A stretch of 64,000 nucleotides of DNA, taken from contig NC_049993.1 in assembly GCF_000003815.2 (NCBI RefSeq), positions 19,086,054 through 19,150,053 on the forward strand, in the 5' to 3' direction. Source of the stretch: Branchiostoma floridae. Taxonomy: Eukaryota; Chordata; Leptocardii; Amphioxiformes; Branchiostomatidae. How positions within the stretch are numbered: position 1 is the stretch's first letter; the number at the start of each line of letters is the position of its first letter. Made by a program: the position numbers and the translations under genes. Below the pieces are notes generated by a model. That model was not told the DNA's origin. It did not search any database and worked only from the letters and a program-made list of their open reading frames with translations. Positions 39,520 to 50,965 of the stretch are shown here, piece after piece.

Positions 39520-41189
39520 GAATGTATGTTAAACGTAATCCCTCAGCTTAGAGTTCAGGTATGAAGTTTGAAATATTAATGACGGGCGCGGCGGCCACAA
39601 GTAACAATAGACGGATTACTTTTAGTGCTTCCTGCTAATTTCCTGGGTGAGAATACAGTTCTGCCAAGTTATTTATATTAGTCATTTGTGTGTTTGTCAA
39701 TACAATATCATAGTACTTAATACCACCTTATTCGGCCAACAAACTGAAATAATAAATTACAACAATAGCATTGAGAGGCCCCCTTCCTACTGCAAATGAT
39801 TTCGTCATCACTTTGTTGATATAAACGGTCATATATGCATCTACATGTAAATGTAAAAGACTAAAAAGACTTTCACTCTGGCTAATCAGTCGACTTTGGA
39901 CGTGGAATTTTTATCAAATCCAAGAGAGATGTTTGGTATAGCTTGTTCGGAAGCCAATCGACACGTTACGATCGCACCCCACATCTGCTTGGAGTTAAGG
40001 TGAAAAACACAACAAAAGAAACAGGTGTGACAAAGTAATTCCTGCATCACCCCTACACAGTCCTCCCTCTCGATGCTTTCATACTCTTCACACACACAAA
40101 GAAACACCAACACAAGTGTTAGGATGGGCGCGAGTGCGTGGACACCGCATCGCGTCGAACGATCTTGTTGTTTCCTGGGTGTCGTGCCAAGCGTCGAATG
40201 AACATACTACTCCAGTAGCACTATTAATACTTACCATACACCCGTGAATCACGCCCTGTGTGCGTGATCCCACACCTGTGGTACACCTGCGTTAATACAG
40301 AAACTGAATTATTTGCTAGTTCGTCAAGGTAACAAAGTTAGTTCCTCAAACGCAAATAATTATCAATATCTGTGAGAATGCCGCTAAGTGATGAAATCTG
40401 AAATATTAATGAGGACAGCCAGTCCGAAGAATGTTAAAAGATTACATTAGATTACATGGGATAGATTCCATGTACATGGCTTGGTCTATAATATAGGAAA
40501 ATTTACACGAATGTTACTGGTAACTATGGTTACTAGTTTATGTCCTAATAATTGTTACCGACATTCAATGACAAACCTTTGGTGCGAATATAAGTTAGTT
40601 TCCTGTTATGTTTTGCATTGGGTCTGCAGTAATCGCAGCATAGATACCAGTTTATGCAGGTCAAAATCTACAAGCAGATTTGCCATTGGCATAAGGGAGC
40701 ATTAACAGGACCAAAGCAGTGGCCAGTTCCGACCCTTTGGACACTGTCCTAGGCCACAGGTAAATCTGCATGGAGAGTAGGCAGGCCAGGCCATTGTTCT
40801 TCTACTAATAGATTATGAACACTGAGACACACTCCACCCTCGCACACCGACATATTTGACAGATTCTTCTACCATATCTTCTACCTTCTATCAGATTCTT
40901 CTGCTATGTATATAGATCAATTTCTTTGTAGGCATCAGTTCTCTATCTCGGTGTTCCCGGTGGCCTTCGCAGCATGGCACATTTCTCTCATAAACGCAAG
41001 TCTCTTCATGCAGCAAATAAAACTTAGAAGCTTCCTGGGGTATACGAACAAAAAGGAATGGTCAAACATATACAAGATGCCGTCTATCAGAATACAATGG
41101 TACTGCAAGAATACAGATGAAAACATATATACGTTTGGGGTGATAAGTTCATATTCTGGACCATTTGTTTACCTTTGAAGCTAACATTG

Positions 41190-41368
41190 CTGCCCCAAGG
41201 CCGGTGAGGCTATGGGACCGGTAAGGTGAGGTGAGAAGCTGATGTCAGACATTGTTTAGTGGAATTAAGTCCCAGCAGGGTCATAGCAAAAGTCCTAAGT
41301 AAGACAAACTTCTATTGTATAAATCGTTCTCCCAAAGAAGAGTAGCGAGTTTTAGTGCCTTGGGGCAG
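41190..41368. mobile_element. Short MITE, CTGCCCCAAGGC ends
   Basis: Perfect 12-bp inverted ends CTGCCCCAAGGC / GCCTTGGGGCAG around a non-coding core. Confidence 0.65.
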
Positions 41369-41449
41369 GGTGTAGGTAATTATCAATACAAAAGACTTTT
41401 GACGTAGACATGACTCAGTGGAAAGTAGCGGAAGTGCGTCAGAGGGGGG

Positions 41450-42160
41450 AACCAGAACTCTCACTCAGTACACGGAAAATAGACCATTTTCAGACATCCC
41501 AGCGAGATTTAGACACATTTCAGAGATCCCAGCGAGATTTAGACACATCTCGGACATCCAGGTAAGTCTTATAATTAAATCATTCCCTTTTAAACAGAGT
41601 TGGATCCACGTCTTAGAGTTCTTGGATGCAGCTTTGACTCTGCATGAGAATGAACTAGACCCGTCTCAGATATCCAAAGGGAGTTAGATAAAAAAAGGTT
41701 TCAGACATTCAGGTGAGATTTAAATATGTCTAAACCATCCAGGATTGATTTAGACACATATTTTTTACTTAAATTTTACATCCAGGTAAGTCTAATAATT
41801 AGACAATTCTGCTAGTAAACAAAGTTGGACCCACTTATTAGAGTTTTCTAGAACGCTGGTCTCAGATATCGAGGAGAGATATAGACACTTTTCAGACATC
41901 AAGGTGAGATCTAAAATGTCACAGACATCAAGGTGAGATTTAGACACGTCTCAGACATCCAGGTGACATTAAGACACGTCTCAGACATCCAGGTGACATT
42001 AAGATACGTCTCAGACATCCAGGTGACATTAAGATACGTCTCAGACATCCAGGTGAGATGCATACACGCCTCAGACTCATCTCAGACATCCATGTAAGAT
42101 TTGGTCCATTCTCCTGTACACCGAGACATCCATGTAAGATTTGGTCCATTCTCCTGTACA
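41450..42160 (+). repeat. CAGACATCCAGGTGA minisatellite upstream of the TPR gene
   Basis: The motif CAGACATCCAGGTGA(GA)TTTAGACAC recurs irregularly through the region and forms a clean 30-bp tandem array at about 41943-42060 (unit with ACGTCTCAGACATCCAGGTG). Two larger blocks (ATTAGAC/AATTAAATC.., GTTGGA.CCAC.T.TTAGAGTT) are also duplicated at about 41550-41640 and 41770-41860. Related words occur upstream of the paralogue at 63545. Confidence 0.75.
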
Positions 42161-42760
42161 CAGAGTTCTAACAGTACACACTCAGGTTCTCCTTTGCCTA
42201 TGAGATTATGATTTTAGACATGTCTCCTTTGTCCTGGCAAGTTACTGGGTTTTGCTAGGACTTGATATTTGCCTTCTAGCTAATACAAACTATATATGCT
42301 AAACTCGTACATGATGTAAACATATGCCACATCCATTTACTGACTTGATTTTCTGACATTGTAACATTAAGATACAAGAACAAAGGATAACACAAAAGCA
42401 GAACTGGAAGGGAAACTTGCATTGACTCCCTGAAACGACAGTAGTGAGTCAGACTTTCCCTCAGACTCTGTTTCCCTTTGACCTTTCAGTTACACTTCTT
42501 CTCAAAGAAGGCAGTGGAATTCGAGTAATTCATGCCAGTGCATTTCATTTTCATTTGGGCGTGAAAGAAACTAAGGGTACCAGAGAATCCATCCACTCAT
42601 GGATGAATACACACAAACCACAACAACATGGCTGACTTCCTTGGGGCTTGGTACAACTGTGCACTGCAACAAAGAAATGCCTGTCCTGAATTGCATTTTC
42701 GTCTCAATTTACTGTAGGTCAACCACCAGGATAAAAATAGGGAAAACGTCTAATATCAAC

Positions 42761-45700
42761 ATGACCAGTCTGGTAAAGAAGCTACAGAACTTGGAGCAGT
42801 GCGTCAAGAGTCAAGATGGACAAGAAGTTGGGTATCGTCAGGCATTGAGAGAATCAATTCTTGATAAGGATTCCTTTATGGAGGTGGAAGTCCTGAAAAG
42901 TCTTGGAGACCTCAGACTTAAGAAGGCCAAGCGCACTAAAGATTCAGTAGAGTTTGACAAGGCTGCTGCCCTGTATGCTGCTGCCCTACTGCACTGCACA
43001 GATCCAGACATGGGACAAACACTGAAACATCGTATCGGCTACATGGAGAAACTCTCCAGACAACTGCTGCAGGGGTACACTCCAGACTACTGGGGTACTG
43101 CTGACAGAGATGTCTTAAGGGTTGAAGAAGTTTGTGACAAATTGGATAGGAGTGACAAAAACACTTTGGAACAGAATTACACAAAAACATTAGTGACTGC
43201 AATCGAGAACAGTGACATAGTCTTGGAGCTTGAGGTACTAAATGGACTGGGAGACTTCTACATGGAGGCAGCTGCCATGTACAACAAGGCCCTTACAAGA
43301 TGTGGGGATCCTGAGACAAGACTGGCTGTGGAACATCGCATCAGATACACGGAGAAGACCAGGGAAGCAGTCCAAATGGTGAGTAATTTCATGTACATGT
43401 AGACCATAATCTGGCCTGTTCCCTCTCTTGAAATAAGAAGCAATTGCACTTAAAATGTAGTTCTCCAGAAACTGACAAGTTGTGAGAATGTGATGTAAAT
43501 TCCATTATTAGAAATGTATTTTCAGAGGATTTTTCTCTAACAACTTTTTTCTCCGACATTTTTCCTGCAACTGTATTAACTGTATAATTTCAAAACTGCT
43601 GTATCACTAGCTAATCTTTTGTGATTTCTGCCAAATACCACATAATCTAAAACACTTCTTAGTTGTCAATCACATTTTACTTTCAATGTGTGTACTTACG
43701 TGCAAAGGTGAGCAGTGCAATATCACAATGCCTTTGTATACCAAGTCTTGATATATGTTTCAAACGTATGTAGATTAGCAAAGGCTAATGATATGATGGA
43801 TTGGTTCATACAGCAAACATCATGGTTAGCAGAGAAGCACTTTGCAGCCGCTCTCAAGGAAGTTCATACTGAAGGTAAGAAAGTCGACTTTAGAAGTTAA
43901 GAAAAAACTATGGGGCCAAATCTCATGTCACTTCTTTCCGAGCAAAAGAGCTATCTACCAACCCAAAATCCTTATAATATGTACTAAGTAATTTATTTGT
44001 ATACACTTGTCATTTGTATACATTTATAGTTGTAATAGAAATACTTTAGTTGTGTAAATAAATGATCAAAATCATATACTATTAGATGTACAATCATACA
44101 AGATTTCATTATATGCAGGGGGCAGTTGATGAAGATGACATCTTTTTATACATCAAATGCATTTTTCTTCATATACATCATATGGATGTAAACTACAACG
44201 TATGCTATACCAGCAATTAATGCAAAGAACTATTCTCCTTAGATGCCACAGCCCAGCAGTACCAGAGAGAGGTGGAGCCCCTGTGCAAGTTGGGGGATGT
44301 CTACAGTAAGCGAGGACAGCAGACAGGAGACGGGGGAGACTTTGTTAAAGCAGCAGCGCTCTACAATGCAGCAATAGCCAGGTCAGAGGATCAAGTCCTC
44401 ATAGATAACATAGTAACAGCTGTTAGAGAAGTAGAGAAGGCATTTCTCAAATGTATCTTAGACATTAATTCTGATGTAAGCCAAGATGACACAGAAAGAC
44501 ACAAGAAACAGCTGAAGGAGATGCGGGACCAGATCAAGCTGGAGATGGAAACCATTGACCAGCAACTGGATCCCTATGTACATGATGAGGATGACCCATG
44601 TGTCAAAGAAATAGAGGCAAAACGAGCTCAAGCTGTCATGCAGTTGTTTGAGGACATTGCACAACAAAGGAAGGAGTTCATCAGCCTGCTTGTAGAAGAG
44701 TGTCTTGGGTTAATGGGTCCCCCTCCCTGTAAGTATGCCCTGATAGGTTTGGGTTCACAGGCCACAGGACTGGTAACTCCATACTCAGACCTGGAGTTTG
44801 CCATCCTGGTAGAAGAAGAAAACGAAGAATGTCTTGTGTATTTCCGTAAACTCACCCACTATCTACACCTCAAGGTGGTCAACCTGGGAGAAACTATCCT
44901 TCCAGCACTGGGGATAAAATCTCTCAATGACTTCTACTCTAAAAATCCACTTGACAACTGGTACTATGACTCTGTCACACCACGTGGGTTTGCATTTGAC
45001 GGCTCCATGCCAAAGGCAAGTAAGACTCCACTAGGCAGACAAGGAACTAAGACAGAACCAGCCAGTGAACTCATCTGCACGCCAGAAAACATGGTTTCTA
45101 AACTACAACAGGATGCCACATTATACCTGAAGGAAGGATATCACCTTGCCACTATCTTAAGAAACCCATGCCTGATAGCAGGGGACCAGAATTTGACTGA
45201 CACGTACATGGTCAACACAATGGAGATACTGCAAGCTGATGGGAGTAAACTGGCTCTGCAACTGGCAAAGGAGACGATGAAAGGAGATATGGAAAAGATC
45301 AGCAGTACAAATAAGGAAACAATAACTGCAAAGCTGATTGATGTAAAGAAAGAACTCTACCGCTTCCCAGCTTTAGCGGTGGACTTCTTGGCACTGTCTT
45401 CCGGCATCATACCGACCACAGTTGGGGAGACAATAGGAAAAATGGAAAACCAACAAGTGATCAGTCCCAACAACGCACACCACCTGACAGTGCTTACCAG
45501 CATCTCAGCAGAACTCAGACTTAGAACCTACATTGCAAACGGTGGACAGAAGGAAAACCTGTCAGCTATGGTCTCAATGGAAACATCACTGCATGGGCAG
45601 GGATCATCCCTACAGACCAATGATGAAGTACAATCAAGTTCATTAACACTAGTTTTCCACCTACCAAATGAGCAACAGCTTTTCAGGTACTATTATACAG

Positions 45701-48303
45701 TGGTTCCTTTGAAACGTGTTCTCCAGGAATGGGCTGAAAATCAGTCAATTCTTAATCTACTGTCTGATTTATACGATAATTCCCCAAGCGTGCGAGGAAC
45801 GATGCACTTGGAGTTATGCAAATATGAAGAGGCCCTGAGCTGCTATCAAAAGGCCCTGGAGAAAGCAGAGGGAACGGGAATAGAAAAAAGGAAGCTGCTA
45901 CACAATACTGCACTTGCTTACCAAGGGATGGGTGATTATAGAAACGGAATTAGCTACCATGAACAGGTACTACAGATGGAAAGGAGTGCCCGAGGTAAGA
46001 GTGCAGTACATCCTAACATTGCCTCCTCACTTGGCCACATGGGTTCAGCCTGTAGTAACCTGGGTGATTACAAAAAAGCTATCAGCTACTATGAACAGGC
46101 ACTGCAGATGGACAGGAGTATCTGTGGTCAGATTACTGAACATCCAAGCATTGCTGCCTCACTCAACAACATGGGGACGGCCTGGGGTAACCTGGGCGAT
46201 TACAGAAATGCGATCAACTACCATGAACAGGCACTGCAGATGCTCATGAGTATTTACGGTCCGAATACAGCACATCTGCACATTGCAAGCTCACTCGGCA
46301 ACCTGGGGGGAAGCTGGAGCCATCTGGGTTATTACAGAGAAGCAGTTAGCTACCAGGAACAGGGCCTGCAGATGAAGAGGAGTATCTATGGACAGAACAC
46401 AGCACATCCTGACATAGCCACCGAACTCAACAGCCTGGGGGAAAGCTGGACCCACCTGGGTGATTACAGGAAAGCTATGAACTACTATGAACAGGCATTG
46501 CAGATGTACAGGAGAGTTTATGGTCAGACTAAAACACATCCTGAAACTGCCACAGCACTCAACAGCCTGGGGAGTGTCTGGCTCCATCTGGGTGGTTACA
46601 AGAAAGCAATCAGCTACTGTGAACAGGCACTACAGATGTTCAAGGGTATCTATGGTCAGAATACCCCACATCCAGACACTGTCACCTCACTCAACAGCCT
46701 GGCGGGAGCCTGGCAACACCTGGGTGATTACAGCAAAGCACTCGAATACTATGAACAAGCACTGCCGATGTGCAGGAGTATCTATGGTCAGAGTACAGCA
46801 CATCCTAAAACAGCCACCTCACTCAACAACCTAGGGGGAGTCTGGCAACGTCTTGGCGATTACAGGAAAGCTCTAAAATACTATGAACAGGCGCTGGAGA
46901 TGAACAGGAATATCTATGGTCAGAGTACAGCACATTCAGACATTGCTGGATCACTCAATAACCTGGGGGGAGTCTGCCGTGACTTGGGTGATCAAAGGAA
47001 AGCTATCAGCTACTATGAACAGGCACTGCAGATGAAAATGAGTATCTATGGTCAGAGTACCACACACCCTGATATTGCCACCTTATTAAACAACCTTGGA
47101 GAATCCCTTAGTAAACTTGGTGATTATAGGAAAGCAATCGGCTACCTTGAACAGGCACTGGAGATGTTCGGAACCATCTATGGTCAGAGTACAGCACATT
47201 CTGACATTGCCACTTCATTCAACAACCTGGGGTTAGCCTGGGGTAATCTGGGTGATTACAGGAAAGCACTCCAATACTACAAACAGTCACTACAGATGTA
47301 CAGGAGTATCTATGGTCAGAGTAAAGCACATCCTCTTATTGCCACTTCACTAAATAACATGGGGACAGCCTGGAGTTATTTGGGCGAGTTCACGAAGACA
47401 CTTGAATACCATGAACAGGCACTGCAGATGTGCAAGAGTATCTATGGTCAGGGTACAGCACATTCTGACATTGCCACCTCACTTATCGGTCTGGGGGGTG
47501 CGTACAGTGACTTGGGTGATCACAGGAAGGGAATCATGTACTATGAACAGGCACAGGAGATCTACAGGAGTATCTATGGCCAGACTGCAGCACATCCTCA
47601 CATTGCCACCTTACTCAACAGCCTGGGGGTAGCCTGGCACCACCTGGGTGATCACAAAAAAGCTATCGGATACTATGAACAGTCACTGCAGATGAGCAAG
47701 AGTATCCATGGTCAGAATACAGCACATTTGGGCATTGCCAACTCCCTCAACAATCTGGGGGAGAGCTGGAACCATCTGGGTGATTACGAAAAATCTATCA
47801 GCTATTGTGAACAAGCACTGCAGATGTATAGGAGTATCTATTGTGAGAGTACAGCACATCCTGGTATTGCCATCTCACTAAGCAACCTGGGGCGTGCCTG
47901 GCTAAACCTCAGTGATTATGGAAAAGCAATCAGCTACTATGAACAGGCACTGCAGATGTACAGGAGTAGCTATGGTCAAAATACAGCACATCCTGATATT
48001 GCCAACTCACTAAACAACTTGGGGTCTGTCTGGCCACACCTGGGTGATTATGGACAAGCTATCAGCTACTGTGAACAGGCACTGCAGATGTTCAGGAGTA
48101 TCTATGGTCAGGGTACAGCACACCCTGGCATTGCTATGGCACTTAGCAACATAGGGGGAGTCTGGTTCAAGCTCGGGGATTATAGTAAAGCGCTCAGTCT
48201 CTGCCAAGAGGCCCTGGTTATGGCAAGACAGGTTTATCCTCAGGGTCATCCAGACATAGAGAAATTTGAAAGTTGCGTTGCCATGGTCAGCAACTGCATG
48301 TAA
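42761..48303 (+). CDS. TPR-repeat protein with nucleotidyltransferase-like core, 1579 aa
   Basis: Exons 42761-43378, 43814-43874 and 44243-48303 join in frame (phases 0 and 1). The start ATG at 42761 ([12 protein letters not shown]) was chosen by comparison with the paralogue at 63545. The N-terminal third has three degenerate helical repeats of the form LGD.Y..(G)..[12 protein letters not shown] (near residues 50, 165 and 235). A charged coiled-coil-prone stretch follows, then a nucleotidyltransferase-like motif, [19 protein letters not shown] at residues 397-415. The rest is about 18 TPRs of 44 residues (kinesin-light-chain-like). No signal peptide or membrane segment is seen, so the protein is probably cytoplasmic. 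Its catalytic activity and substrate are unknown. TPR arrays bind protein partners, which suggests a regulated NTase or a scaffold. Confidence 0.85.
44240..45750 (+). other. Nucleotidyltransferase-like region of the TPR protein
   Basis: Residues 397-398 are GS, followed by D409 and E411 in YSDLEF. This fits the G-S-x(n)-[DE]-h-[DE]-h pattern of the polymerase-beta-type NTase fold, most like the DUF294/GlnD-type N-terminal domain. The following 300 residues are helical in character ([35 protein letters not shown]), as in the helical partner region of that family. The family assignment is inference from motif only; a third acidic residue was not located. Confidence 0.6.
45800..48250 (+). repeat. 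Array of about 18 TPRs of 44 codons (132 bp)
   Basis: Each unit reads [37 protein letters not shown]. Bases are nearly as conserved as residues (GAACAGGCACTGCAGATG and AGTATCTATGGTCAG recur in most units). All lie in one exon. Because the units are so alike, other frames also stay open for stretches. Confidence 0.9.
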
Positions 48304-48409
48304 TTCCCGTATATACATTCAAGCACTGGCAATTAGAATTTTCATCCATATATCATGAATATATCAGAAATATTACATTCCACTTAGCAATGCAGCTTGA
48401 GGTTTCATG

Positions 48410-48419
48410 AATAAATAAA
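48410..48419 (+). terminator. Polyadenylation signals of the TPR gene
   Basis: Two overlapping AATAAA words lie 107 bp after the stop codon at 48301-48303. Confidence 0.6.
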
Positions 48420-48439
48420 AGCACTTAATAATATCTACC

Positions 48440-48570
48440 AAGAGGCCATGGGTATGGAAAGGCAAATTTATCCTCAGGACGCAGACATAGAAACATGTGA
48501 AAAGGGCATTACCTGGATCTGCGTCAACATATATTTACAGCATATACATCCGAGCACAGGCAATTAATCT
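48440..48570 (+). pseudogene. Duplicated remnant of the TPR gene 3' end
   Basis: AAGAGGCCATGGGTATGG, then TTTATCCTCAGGACGCAGAC and GAAACATGTGAAAAGGGCAT, parallels 48205-48340 of the parent (last codons plus 3' UTR, including GGCAATTA). The frame is broken by a small deletion at the PQGHPD codons. A decayed tandem copy. Confidence 0.65.
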
Positions 48571-48574
48571 TGAA

Positions 48575-49400
48575 ATCTTGAAATCTTTATTAAAATACCA
48601 TATCGCAGACTTTAAATCAAGTCTGAATTGTGATGGTAATTTACATGTACTCCTCCAGGGAGAATTGCGCAAAGAGTTACGTACAGTAATTTAAGAAGAT
48701 ACATGGTTTAAAATCGTAATTGCTAACAAACAATATTTACAAAATATCAAGGACCTTTAGTCTTATATCACTAGGACCAAGACAAGTGTTCAGCTGTTAT
48801 GTCCAGACTAGACATTCACGAATAGTCGACATAATTAGGGGGACTGTTTTGAAGGTCATTCTGAGTTATTTAACAGTTCAGTCAGAAAGGGAATGGCAGA
48901 GTTTTTGTGTCTGTTGGTGCGACAGATCGGCGTGTCCAACTTGTTGGCATTGCGTGTGAGTCTTCCTGAGATTTGACTCCTGAGTGGGGGTAGCCAGTCC
49001 CTGAGTTCCGACTTGAACAGTTTTTTGGCGAAGGACAGACAGAGATTTGTGCGCCGTTCTGCGAGCGAGCTGAGGTTGAGTGAAGTCAGAGCTGAGGTGT
49101 AGTCTGTGTACTGCATACCCAGGATGATCCTACACGCTCTTCTTTGAAGTCGTTCGAGCCTTGCAGATTGTGCTGTTGTCAGTGAGGAGTGCCACGCGGG
49201 AGCTGCGTATTCTAATGTAGGTCGGATATAGATGGTACATTTGTATAGACCGATGTGAGGTCTTCAATTGAAACACCAAATCGCTTGAGCCGGCGTAACA
49301 GAAACAGTTTCTTGTTAGCTGCACTGATCATGTTGTTTACCTGTATGTCCCATTTTAAGTCACTCTGTATGGTGACTCCGAGTACTTTAAGGTGAATAAC
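48575..49400 (-). mobile_element. Frameshifted LINE ORF2 C-terminus with 3' end
   Basis: The minus strand reads GVTIQSDLKWDIQVNNMISA and KKLFLLRRLKRFGV, then after a frameshift YTDYTSALTSLNLSSLAERR, LCLSFAKKLF, LDTPICRTNRHKNSAIPF and LTELLN. These are the tail motifs of jockey/CR1-like reverse transcriptase ORFs. The 3' end carries an ATTTCAAG repeat. Truncated 5' and disabled. Confidence 0.75.
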
Positions 49401-50154
49401 TGTTTCCAGTTAGAGTTTGTATTCAACCATATGTATATTAGAAATATTAAATTCATTTAGACCTTAACAGTCAGCATAACAAAGGTATAAGAGGGTTACT
49501 GTTTCATACTACATTGTACATAAATATGTTCTTCATATTAATCCTAGTGAAAAGTATAAATCATATACATTGTACGTCTGCAAGCTTTTAAAGTGAATAT
49601 ATATCAGGTGAAAAAGGCTATGTCAATTTTGAAAAGCAGTGTAGTAGATAAGGTTGGTGCTCACAAATGTATTTTTTAGATTTAACTTAAATAAAATGGA
49701 CTATGTGAACTTGGTGGACAATAATCCAGTAGTTTAGAAAGGGTTACAAAGGCTTAAACTTAATTCTCTAAATGTTAAATATCATATGTTCAGTTTCATT
49801 TCATCGTGTTGTGGGGCAATCTAGAGCATTTCTAAATGAATGCACAGATGAATATATGATGCAATAATTGTCAACCACAGCTCCTGCCTACAATGTAATA
49901 CCAATCGAATGTATTGATTTAAAATTACCTAAATGTTTACATTTGGAGTATGAATGTGGTTTAATACTACACAAGCTGGAAACTTTCTGTATTTGAATCG
50001 CAGTGAAAGGTGGTATTGAAGGTGTCATGTTTTATCAAGAGCACATTTTGGGGATAATTGACATTATAGAGACAGATTATCGATATTTAGGTGTGTTATG
50101 CCTGAACTCATACTTTGGTTTGTGTGTTTAGTAATGACATGTTTTGTTCAAGAC

Positions 50155-50576
50155 TAGGGGTGGGTGGGTACCGGTACAGAAAATTCAGGTGCAGATACTG
50201 TCCAGAACTGAACCTGATTGTGAATTTGAAAGACCGTGAATGGCTAAAACAAAACAAAAGTTCATTTCTCTACAAAGGAATCTATTTGGTGGAGTATCCG
50301 ACTTCCACCGGCGTTTTCAAATCCTATTTCCATGTAACTAACACTAAGTGCCTGTGTTAACTAGAAGTTTATACAAATGACTACCAACTCTCCTCTACTT
50401 CGCTCTTGTTATTTTTTACGTGATCCCCAAAACACGTGAATACCTGCCGGTATAATCATTTTTTTCTAATCGGTACAAAATCCGGTTCACAGATTTTTTT
50501 CAGGTCCGTTTTTTCTGGACCGGTCCAACAAGAAAAACGGTTTTGTAGCGATACATTGTACCGGTACCCACCCTTT
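50155..50576. mobile_element. hAT-type MITE, diverged copy
   Basis: The left end TAGGGGTGGGTGGGTACCGG and right end GGTACCCACCCTTT are inverted. Flanks TTCAAGAC and GTCCAGAC match in 6 of 8. Interior GGTCC and GTACCGG words as in 37726-38153. Confidence 0.7.
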
Positions 50577-50789
50577 GTCCAGACTAAAACAACCTGCTTT
50601 GGATTTTTTGGGTCAATCATAGCTGACAAAATTTAATGTGGTTTTGTGTCTTGCCTTTATCGTTCATATTTTCTGTGTTAAGTGGTGGATGAAATTGTGG
50701 TTGGGAATAAAGTGCATTTTATGTGTGGGTTGATGTATGTGTGTAGCCATATTGTGTTATGTGTGTGTAGGGGTTCTATATGTAAGAAT

Positions 50790-50965
50790 GTAATCGTTTG
50801 TGTGTGTGTGTGTATGCGCGCGTTTGTGTGTGTGTGTGTGTGTGTATGCGCGTGTGTGTGTGTGTGTTTGTGCCTGTGTATGTGCGTGTGAGTGTGTTTG
50901 TGCATGTGCATGTGTATGTGTATGTGTGTGTTTGTGCATGTGTGTTTGTGCATGTGTGTGTAGAG
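50790..50965. repeat. TG/TGCA-rich microsatellite
   Basis: GTGTGTGT with GCGCGTGT and GTGCATGT interruptions. Open frames on both strands are artefacts of the repeat (Cys-Val or His-Thr polymers). Confidence 0.9.

Larger units (their letters stand above)
38451..42760. other. Intergenic stretch between the channel and TPR genes
   Basis: The two genes are divergently oriented, so this holds both promoters. I cannot place a TATA box for the channel gene with confidence. For the TPR gene, CTGTAG at about 42713-42718 may be the acceptor of the exon holding the start codon, which implies an upstream 5' UTR exon. Apart from the elements listed separately I see no gene. Confidence 0.5.

Noticed and set aside
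41943-42060. CRISPR-like regular repeats
   Set aside because: The 30-bp units are directly adjacent without unique spacers, the host is a eukaryote, and there are no cas genes. It is a minisatellite.
45914-48318. Long open frames in other frames and on the minus strand across the TPR array (for example 46291-46587 minus, 46487-46834 plus)
   Set aside because: They arise because the 132-bp units are nearly identical, so a frame open in one unit stays open in all. They have no independent family similarity.
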